Made by a program: the position numbers and the translations under genes
The notes under the pieces: model-generated
Told to the model about the DNA's origin: nothing
Seen by the model: only the letters and a program-made list of their open reading frames with translations
Databases searched by the model: none
Shown: piece by piece, positions 1 to 4,899 of the stretch
Layout of the letters: every line of letters begins with the position of its first letter
Position numbering within the stretch: the first letter of the stretch is position 1
Assembly: GCA_035628035.1 (NCBI GenBank)
Contig: DASPKS010000089.1
Coordinates: 1-6,068 of the forward strand
DNA from: DASPKS01 sp035628035
GTDB lineage: Bacteria; Bacteroidota; Rhodothermia; Rhodothermales; Rubricoccaceae
Direction of reading: 5' to 3'
Length of the DNA: 6,068 nt

Positions 1-268
1 GAAGTAACGAAACCTCCCCCGCCACCCAGGGAGGAGAAAAGCGTTCGGAAGCAAGCGCAGCGCAGCGGGGTTCCGCTTGCAAGGCTCTGCGAGCAGCGCC
101 AAAGACCATGAGCAGGCTATCGGAGAGATCCCGCGGCGGTCTAAGTTCTCCCGAGAGCCAGAGCGCAGCGAGTTCAGCTTCCAACGTGTCTTCACGGCTG
201 AAAGCAACCGGCTGCGCATGTCCCAGCGCCGGAACGAGCATCAGGATGAGAAGGGGGAGACGAAGCAT
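1..268 (-). CDS. Secreted protein of unknown function, 5' part only (runs off left edge)
   Basis: Reading the minus strand from the ATG at 268-266 gives 89 uninterrupted codons to the window edge. The translation opens with a textbook signal peptide, MLRLPLLILMLVPALGHAQP: one basic residue, a hydrophobic core of about 13 residues, and a likely cleavage site after GHA (residue 18). The mature part seen (residues about 19-89) is soluble, starts with an acidic helical stretch (REDTLEAELAALWLSGEL), and later has a Pro/Trp segment, FSPPWVAGEVSLL. I do not recognise the family. The ATG fits because the hydrophobic core begins immediately after it and a 124-base divergent gap lies upstream. Codon use is unusual for the window: by hand count 53 of 89 codons end in G or C, and AGA, TTA and many GAA, GCT and CTT codons occur, whereas the genes to the right use G/C third positions almost exclusively. 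It could be a recently acquired or weakly expressed gene. The C-terminus is missing. Confidence 0.72.
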   Translation of the reverse strand, partial: MLRLPLLILMLVPALGHAQPVAFSREDTLEAELAALWLSGELRPPRDLSDSLLMVFGAARRALQAEPRCAALASERFSPPWVAGEVSLL

Positions 269-392
269 GAGGCGTTTGGCGGACGTCCGTCGGGTGCTGG
301 ACGAGGTCTTTGGGACGACATTACAAACCTTTGGTCCCGACCCCAAGGATGATCCCGGTGCGATTTTCCGGTGTTCGCCCGTTGTCCTCCCG
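269..392. promoter_or_regulatory. Divergent intergenic region, probable promoters for both directions
   Basis: These 124 bases separate two divergent start codons (minus at 268, plus at 393), so both transcription units probably start here. The core at about 320-333 is the most AT-rich stretch. On the minus strand, TGTAAT (325-320) lies 15 bases downstream of TTGGGG (346-341), a sub-optimal sigma-70-like pair. On the plus strand, TACAAA (322-327) lies 18 bases after TGGACG (298-303), four of six matches each. AACCTTTG (326-333) is one mismatch from the Bacteroidota -7 consensus TAnnTTTG, but no TTG is correctly spaced upstream. No clear Shine-Dalgarno precedes either start, which is normal for this phylum. 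The role as promoter region is well supported by layout; the individual boxes are weak. Confidence 0.4.
305..342. other. Bulged inverted repeat in the divergent promoter region
   Basis: GGTC (305-308) and GGGAC (312-316) pair with GTCCC (334-338) and GACC (339-342), giving nine base pairs interrupted by a three-T bulge (309-311). The 17-base loop (317-333) contains a smaller palindrome, CAAA-CC-TTTG (324-333). There is no T tract after either arm, so it does not look like an intrinsic terminator. As it overlaps the candidate promoter cores of both directions, an operator for a dimeric regulator or a 5'-leader structure is possible. Chance pairing in GC-rich DNA cannot be excluded. Confidence 0.3.
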
Positions 393-878
393 ATGCGCCG
401 CGCCTCGCTCCTGATTTCCCTCGCCCTCGCCGCCTGTGCCGGTGGCGACGACGCGCCGGCCGGCGCGGAGGATCGCGTGGCTGAGGTGGAGGCCATGCGA
501 GACCGCCTCCGCTGCGAGGTCCACACATGGGCGGTGGGCGACGCCGAGTCGGCCTACGACGCGTGCTTCGACGGCGATGCCCTCGTGCTCATCGACGAGG
601 CGATGGACCTCGGCGAGTACGGCTCGGGCCGGCACGTCTACGTGTTCGAGGGTGGCCGGCTCGCGTACTACCGCGAGGCGCGGCGGCAGGCGCGCCCCGG
701 CTTCAACGGGCCGGAGGAGGACTCCATCCACGTCCGCCTCGCCTTCGACGAGCGCGGGCGCGTGACTGCCTCCGAGAAGACCATCGACGGGACGGCGCTC
801 CCCGTCGAGGACATCCAGGTCGAGGCCGTGCGGAACCACGCGGCCACCCTCCAGCGTGCAGCGACCGATGCGGGCTGA
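393..878 (+). CDS. Small lipoprotein of unknown function
   Basis: This 161-residue protein starts MRRASLLISLALAACAGGDD: two arginines, a short hydrophobic core and a lipobox (L-A-A-C) with the lipidated cysteine at residue 15. It is therefore predicted to be anchored in a membrane facing the periplasm or cell surface. The residue after Cys is Ala and two Asp follow at +4/+5. The mature part is acidic and soluble. It has two further cysteines (41 and 58) that could form a disulfide, then a beta-rich part (HVYVFEGGRLAYYREARR, about 81-98; SIHVRLAFDERGRV, about 111-124), and ends in a helix (about 142-157). The alternation of 'gets a value, compares, increments' strands is reminiscent of small Bacteroidota lipoproteins of unknown function; I cannot name a family. 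The reading frame is open upstream to 108, but that extension is Ser/Arg-rich, overlaps the opposite-strand gene and would bury the signal peptide, so ATG 393 is chosen. It is the first gene of a four-gene overlapping cluster. Confidence 0.85.
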   Translation: MRRASLLISLALAACAGGDDAPAGAEDRVAEVEAMRDRLRCEVHTWAVGDAESAYDACFDGDALVLIDEAMDLGEYGSGRHVYVFEGGRLAYYREARRQARPGFNGPEEDSIHVRLAFDERGRVTASEKTIDGTALPVEDIQVEAVRNHAATLQRAATDAG

Positions 879-1644
879 TTTTTTCGCTCTCGTTCTCCCG
901 CTGCTGGCCGCCGGAACTGTGCGGGCGCAGGAGGCGCGCGTGCCGCTCGCGCTGGGCGACACCACCGTCGCGCTCGCCGTCCACGAGGGCGTTCCCCGCG
1001 AGGGGCCGCGTGGGCTCGACCTCCTCGTCTTACACGACGACGAGAACACGGCCGTCGAGGCCGGAACGGCGTTCGTGGACGAGTACGGTGGGCGGCTCGT
1101 CGTGCTGGAGGCGCAGGGCGCGCGCCGTGTGTCGTTCGCCGTCGGGGGCCGCGCGTACAGCGTGGATCCCAACCGCATCTTTACGCCTGTCGGCGCGGCC
1201 CTCACGCTCGGCACCGACTCCACCGCCGAGGCCGTCGCCTTCGTGCGCCTCTTCGGCGATGCCATCCTCGGCGTGTACCGGCCCGAGGCCCTCGTCGTCA
1301 CCCTCCACAACAACACGCCCGACCGGTACTCCGCGCGGAGCTACGCCGAAGGCGGCGAGTACGCCGCCGACGCCGCGGCCGTCCACCTCGCCGACGGCAC
1401 CGACCCCGACGACTTCTTCTTCGTCACCGACCGGCCTTTGTTCGATGAGCTGGTGCGGATGGGCTTCAACGTGGTCCTCCAGGACAACGCGCGCGTGACC
1501 GACGACGGCTCGCTTTCGGTGTGGGCCGCGCGGCAGGGTCTCCGCTACGTCAACGTCGAAGCCGAGCACGGCCACCTCGCCACCCAGCGCGCGATGCTCC
1601 ACGCCCTCGCCCACGTCCTTGGCCTCGACCTCCGGAACCGATGA
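868..1644 (+). CDS. Secreted M14-like (zinc carboxypeptidase/amidase-type) protein, divergent
   Basis: This 258-residue protein has a signal peptide (residues 1-20, predicted cleavage after TVRA, mature QEARV). The mature domain carries motifs in the order expected of M14 metallopeptidases and related deacylases: H56-D-D-E59 (the HxxE zinc motif, in LVLHDDENTA), DPNRIF at 100-105 (matching the substrate-binding NR signature), LHNN at 146-149 (a candidate third zinc ligand, His147) and VEAEHGH at 230-236 (a candidate catalytic Glu at 231 or 233). The M14 reading rests on these motifs only; the domain, about 235 residues, is short for a full carboxypeptidase. A peptidoglycan or peptide substrate in the periplasm is inference. 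The stretch QDNARVTDDGSLSVWA (205-220) looks conserved but I cannot assign it. The ATG at 868 overlaps the lipoprotein gene by 11 bases; an in-frame GTG at 856 would add only four residues ahead of the signal peptide and is less likely. Alternative: a catalytically altered relative with another role. Confidence 0.78.
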   Translation: MRADFFALVLPLLAAGTVRAQEARVPLALGDTTVALAVHEGVPREGPRGLDLLVLHDDENTAVEAGTAFVDEYGGRLVVLEAQGARRVSFAVGGRAYSVDPNRIFTPVGAALTLGTDSTAEAVAFVRLFGDAILGVYRPEALVVTLHNNTPDRYSARSYAEGGEYAADAAAVHLADGTDPDDFFFVTDRPLFDELVRMGFNVVLQDNARVTDDGSLSVWAARQGLRYVNVEAEHGHLATQRAMLHALAHVLGLDLRNR

Positions 1645-2183
1645 CGCTCGATCTCGACGAAGCGCTCGCCCTCCTTGAGCGCACCCCGGCCGTCCTCGAC
1701 GCGTGGCTACGCGGCCTCCCCGATGCGTGGCTCACGCCTACCGAGGGGCCCGACACGTGGAGCCCGTTCGACATCGTCGGGCATCTCCTCCACGGCGAGC
1801 GGACGGACTGGCTCCCCCGCCTCCGCCGCGTCCTCGACGACGGCGACACGAAGCCCTTCGAGCCGTTCGACCGCTTCGCGCAGTTCGAGGAGAGCAAGGG
1901 CAAGACGCTGCCCGACTTGCTGGATGAGTTCGCCGCCGCGCGCGCTGAGAACCTCGATACCGTCCGCGCGCTCGGCCTCACGGCCGGCGATTTCACCCGG
2001 CCGGGGCTGCACCCTGCGCTCGGGCCGGTCACGCTCGGCCACCTCCTCGCCACGTGGGTGGTCCACGACCTCGGACATATCGCGCAGATCGCCCGTGTGA
2101 TGGCGAAGCGCTACGCCGCCGATGTGGGACCGTGGAGTGCCTACCTCCCGATCCTTTTCGACCGCCCGGCACCCGCTTCGTGA
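1641..2183 (+). CDS. DinB/YfiT-like four-helix-bundle protein
   Basis: This 180-residue cytoplasmic protein has no signal peptide. Its length and pattern match the DinB/YfiT superfamily: an N-terminal helix with LDEALALLERTP, then a tryptophan-containing segment and DIVGHLLHGE (first metal His, H48), a middle acidic helix (LLDEFAAARAENL, about 93-105), and the late motif TLGHLLATWVVHDLGHIAQI with H142 and H146 completing the usual three-histidine metal site. Family members bind Ni or Zn and include thiol-S-transferases and hydrolases that use low-molecular-weight thiols; the substrate of this one cannot be read from sequence. Motifs such as TPTEGPDTWSPFDIVGHL and LGHIAQIARVM are typical of the DinB_2 branch. 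The start ATG at 1641 shares ATGA with the stop of the gene before, and its own stop shares GTGA with the next gene, so translation is probably coupled on both sides. The fold is confident, the reaction unknown. Confidence 0.9.
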   Translation: MTLDLDEALALLERTPAVLDAWLRGLPDAWLTPTEGPDTWSPFDIVGHLLHGERTDWLPRLRRVLDDGDTKPFEPFDRFAQFEESKGKTLPDLLDEFAAARAENLDTVRALGLTAGDFTRPGLHPALGPVTLGHLLATWVVHDLGHIAQIARVMAKRYAADVGPWSAYLPILFDRPAPAS

Positions 2184-3067
2184 TCACGCCGCGCACCGGC
2201 TTCGAGGCCGCGTCCGTCGCGCGGCACTACGACGAGCTAGACGTGTTCTACCGCGAGGTGTGGGGGCCGCACGTCCACCACGGCCTCTGGCAGCGCGGCG
2301 ACGAGTCGGTGGAGGAGGCGACGGAGGCGCTCGCGCTCGCCGTGGCTGAGGCCGCAGGCATCAAATCAGGCCCTCGCGTGTGCGACGTCGGCTGCGGCTA
2401 CGGCGCGACGGCACGCCTCCTCGCCGAGCGCTTCGGCGCATACGTCACCGGGCTCACGCTCTCGGAGGAGCAGGCGGCGTTCGCGCGCGCGCAGCCCGTC
2501 GCCGAAGGGGCACCTAGGCCGGAGATCCTCGTCCGCGACTGGCTCGCCAACGGGCTCCCCGACCGGCACTTCGATGCGGTGATCGCCATCGAGAGCTCGA
2601 CGCACATGCCGGAGCGGGCGCGGGTGTTCGCCGAGATGCACCGCGTGCTCAGGCCGGGCGGGCGGCTCGTCGCCTGCCTCTGGATGACCGAGGAAAACCC
2701 CCGGCCGTGGGCGGTGCGCTGGCTGCTGGAGCCGATTTGCCGCGAGGGCCGGCTCGCGGGAATGGGATCGGCGGCAGAGAACCGCGCGTGGGCGGAGGCC
2801 GCCGGCTTCGAGGTCGAGCGGCTGGAGGACTGGTCGAAGCGCGTGCGGCGGACGTGGGGCGTCATCCTGCGCCGCATGCTGATCGGGCTCGTGCGCGAGC
2901 CCCGTTATCGGCGCTACCTCCGCGACGCGCAGTTCCGCGAGCGCATTTTCGCCCTCACCGTACCCAGGATCTGGGCCGCGTACGCCACCGGGGCCATGCG
3001 GTACGGCTTCCTCGTCGCCCGCAGGCGTGGCCCGAATCCCTTCCAGAATGGAGGGGAGGACGGCTAA
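2180..3067 (+). CDS. SAM-dependent methyltransferase, class I (tocopherol/sterol-methyltransferase-like)
   Basis: This 295-residue soluble protein has a Rossmann-fold methyltransferase domain. The N-terminal signature (ARHYDELDVFYREVWG, about 14-29, then HVHHGLW, 31-37) is characteristic of the gamma-tocopherol/sterol C-methyltransferase and cyclopropane-synthase-like group. SAM motif I is VCDVGCGYGA (67-76), followed by an acidic/hydroxyl loop (VTGLTLSEEQ, 89-98), motif II around DRHFDAVIAIESSTHM (128-143) and the post-motif LRPGGRLV (157-164). The C-terminal third (about 175-285) is Arg-rich and helical and probably forms the substrate cap. The start is GTG at 2180, overlapping the DinB stop (GTGA); the frame is open further upstream to 2054, but that part is a shadow of the DinB gene. 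Related enzymes methylate lipids, quinone-like rings or small metabolites; the substrate here is unknown. It is the last gene of the overlapping run; a 57-base gap follows. Confidence 0.9.
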   Translation: MITPRTGFEAASVARHYDELDVFYREVWGPHVHHGLWQRGDESVEEATEALALAVAEAAGIKSGPRVCDVGCGYGATARLLAERFGAYVTGLTLSEEQAAFARAQPVAEGAPRPEILVRDWLANGLPDRHFDAVIAIESSTHMPERARVFAEMHRVLRPGGRLVACLWMTEENPRPWAVRWLLEPICREGRLAGMGSAAENRAWAEAAGFEVERLEDWSKRVRRTWGVILRRMLIGLVREPRYRRYLRDAQFRERIFALTVPRIWAAYATGAMRYGFLVARRRGPNPFQNGGEDG

Positions 3068-3096
3068 ACCCGCTGCCTGTGCGGGCCGATACCCAC

Positions 3097-3124
3097 GAGG
3101 CCGCCTTCCCGCCCTCGCGGCCTC
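3097..3124 (+). promoter_or_regulatory. Perfect 8-bp stem-loop abutting the histidine kinase start codon
   Basis: GAGGCCGC (3097-3104) is the exact reverse complement of GCGGCCTC (3117-3124), with a 12-base loop that is almost all pyrimidine (3105-3116). The right arm ends one base before the ATG at 3125. There is no T run, so intrinsic termination is doubtful. In RNA the structure would sit exactly where the initiating ribosome must bind, so it could dampen kinase translation, or partly end or stabilise the upstream operon's transcript. Pairing is seen directly; function is inferred. The rest of the 57-base gap (3068-3096) shows no clear promoter or ribosome-binding site. Confidence 0.4.
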
Positions 3125-4888
3125 ATGTCTCCCGCTCCCGCCCGCCCGTCCGACTTTCCGTACGCGCCGGTTTCGCTCCGGCGCGCGTGGGCCGGGCGCG
3201 CGTGGCGCCCCTGGCGACCGCTCCTCACGGGATGGGCGGCGCTCTCCGTGCCGGTGGCGCTGAGCGGGCTCCTCGCGTTCTCGCTCTCCGGGGTCCCCGT
3301 CACCGTCGGGGGGGTGACCCTCACGGCCACGGTGTACCTCCCGCTCATCGCGTGCACGCTGGCGGCGCTGTGGTTCGGGGTCGCGTGGGGGGCCGTGCCC
3401 GCGTTCGTCGCCGGGATCGTGGTGGCGCTCGCGGGCGGGCTGCCGGTTCACTGGGCGCTCGTCGTGGGGCTCGTCGACCCGCTCGCGCTCGGCGTGCTCG
3501 TCCTCGCCTATCAGGCCGCGCCCGTCTCGACCACGCTCCGCTCGCCGACGGCGCTCGTGTTCTTCCTCGTCGTGGCGTTCGTGACCGTGCTCACCTCATC
3601 GGCTGGGGCGTTCGTGTGGGCGCACGCGATGGGGGAGGGAGCCGGCGAGACGCTCGTCCGCTGGCAGGGCTGGTGGGTGGGCGGCTTCCTCCAGCAGGCC
3701 CTCGTGACGGCGCCGCTGCTCCTGGTGTGCGGGCCGGCGGTCGAGCGGTGGAAGCGGCAGGCGAGCCTGGAGCCGGAGCGGCCCGAGGCGCTCTCGCCGG
3801 CCCGCCTCGGCTTCGCCTTCGGCGTCGTGATCGCGGCGCTGGGGGGGTACGTCCTCCTCGTCCGCTACTTCGGGTGGCTCCAGCTCGACGCCGCGCTCGG
3901 CCGGGCCCTGGGCCCCGACGTCCGCGTGGCCCTCGACGGCCTCTCGCTCATCCAGTGGATCACGCTGCTCTTCGTCGCGCTCGTCGCCTTCTTCGGGTGG
4001 CAGGTGGCGCGGGGGTGGACGGCGACGGCGGCCCAGCTCGCGCAGGCCAACGCGCGCCTCGAAGAGGCCCTCGCCGACCGCGAGCTCGGGCAGGCCCGCC
4101 TCATCGAGTACGCCGGGAAGCTCGAAGAGGCCAACCGCTCGCGCGACCTCTTCTTCTCCATCATCTCCCACGACCTCCGCGGTCCGATGGGTGCGCTCCT
4201 CGGGCTGAGCGAGGTGGCCGAGAACCGCCTCGCCGGGGCGCCGGCTACCGAGCGCCACGCCGACCGCGAGCTCGTCGAGCTGGCCGGGCTCATGCACCGC
4301 TCGGCCGAGCACCTCTACAGCCTTCTCATCAACCTCCTCGAGTGGGCTCGCCTCCAGACCGGCCAGATGCGGTGCCGCCCCGAGTGGCTCGCGCTCGACG
4401 CCCTCGCCGAGCAGGTGACGGGCGTGCTCGCCGGGCCCGCCGCCGAGAAGGGGGTGTGGCTCCGCAGCCGCGTCGCGCCAGGCACCGTGGCGTGGGCCGA
4501 CCCCGTGATGGTGCGCTCGGTCCTCCTCAACCTCGTGGGGAACGGGCTGAAGTTCACGCGCGAAGGGGGGACCGTGACCGTGCGCGCCGAGCGGGCGGGC
4601 GCGGCCGTCGCCGTCGTCGTGGAGGACACCGGCGTCGGGATGGCGCCGGAGGACGTGGCGCAGCTCTTCCGCATCGAGAGCACGCGCTCGCGGACGGGCA
4701 CCGCCGGCGAGCGCGGCTCGGGGCTGGGGCTGATCCTCTGCCGCGAGATGGTCGAGCGGAACGGCGGCGCCATCGCCGTCGAGAGCGAGCCGGGCGCGGG
4801 GAGCCAGTTCCGGTTCACGCTCCCGGCCGTCCCGCATACCGCGAATGGTGCCGCGACGACGCGGGCGGCGGTGGCCGAGGACGCCTGA
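3125..4888 (+). CDS. Membrane sensor histidine kinase with MASE1-like N-terminal domain
   Basis: This 587-residue protein has about eight hydrophobic helices at roughly 33-54, 66-88, 91-105, 109-129, 142-165, 187-203, 229-248 and 275-294. The pattern and the WWVGGFLQQALVTAPLLL segment (183-200) resemble the MASE1 sensor domain. A coiled-coil linker (about 300-340, alternating Leu/Ala and Glu) leads to a HisKA domain, FFSIISHDLRGPMGALLG, with the phospho-accepting His at 349. The ATPase domain follows: N box LLNLVGNGLKFT (467-478; Gly where Ala is usual), G1 VEDTGVGM (499-506), and G2 GERGSGLGL (528-536). A short Ala/Thr-rich tail (about 571-587) ends it. It should autophosphorylate in response to an unknown, possibly membrane-associated, signal. 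No response regulator or receiver domain is present in the protein or the window, so the partner is unknown. Start ATG 3125 has no Shine-Dalgarno and is preceded by a stem-loop. It may be transcribed with the operon upstream or separately. Confidence 0.93.
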   Translation: MSPAPARPSDFPYAPVSLRRAWAGRAWRPWRPLLTGWAALSVPVALSGLLAFSLSGVPVTVGGVTLTATVYLPLIACTLAALWFGVAWGAVPAFVAGIVVALAGGLPVHWALVVGLVDPLALGVLVLAYQAAPVSTTLRSPTALVFFLVVAFVTVLTSSAGAFVWAHAMGEGAGETLVRWQGWWVGGFLQQALVTAPLLLVCGPAVERWKRQASLEPERPEALSPARLGFAFGVVIAALGGYVLLVRYFGWLQLDAALGRALGPDVRVALDGLSLIQWITLLFVALVAFFGWQVARGWTATAAQLAQANARLEEALADRELGQARLIEYAGKLEEANRSRDLFFSIISHDLRGPMGALLGLSEVAENRLAGAPATERHADRELVELAGLMHRSAEHLYSLLINLLEWARLQTGQMRCRPEWLALDALAEQVTGVLAGPAAEKGVWLRSRVAPGTVAWADPVMVRSVLLNLVGNGLKFTREGGTVTVRAERAGAAVAVVVEDTGVGMAPEDVAQLFRIESTRSRTGTAGERGSGLGLILCREMVERNGGAIAVESEPGAGSQFRFTLPAVPHTANGAATTRAAVAEDA

Positions 4889-4899
4889 CGCCTCAGCGT
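4881..4899. terminator. Small symmetric hairpin spanning two convergent stop codons
   Basis: The kinase stop (TGA, 4886-4888) and the opposite-strand stop (TCA, 4893-4895) are only four bases apart. ACG-CTGA (4881-4883, 4885-4888) pairs with TCAG-CGT (4893-4896, 4897-4899) across a four-base loop, with one bulged C at 4884. The structure is short and has no T tract, so it is at best a weak bidirectional terminator. With no intergenic space to speak of, transcripts of the two genes probably run into each other. Confidence 0.25.

Noticed and set aside
51..80. Hairpin GCAAGCG/CGCTTGC as part of a structured RNA (SRP or RNase P RNA considered)
   Set aside because: None of the conserved SRP, RNase P or tmRNA sequence signatures are present, and the stretch is coding on the minus strand.
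77..392. Plus-strand frames across the left end (starting at 77, and the upstream extension of the lipoprotein to 108)
   Set aside because: They lie opposite the minus-strand signal-peptide gene, have Ser/Arg-rich composition with no motif, and the extension would place the lipoprotein signal sequence in the middle of the protein.
321..1316. Long minus-strand frame opposite the lipoprotein and M14-like genes
   Set aside because: The plus-strand reading has signal peptides, motifs and coupled overlaps; the minus reading has none.
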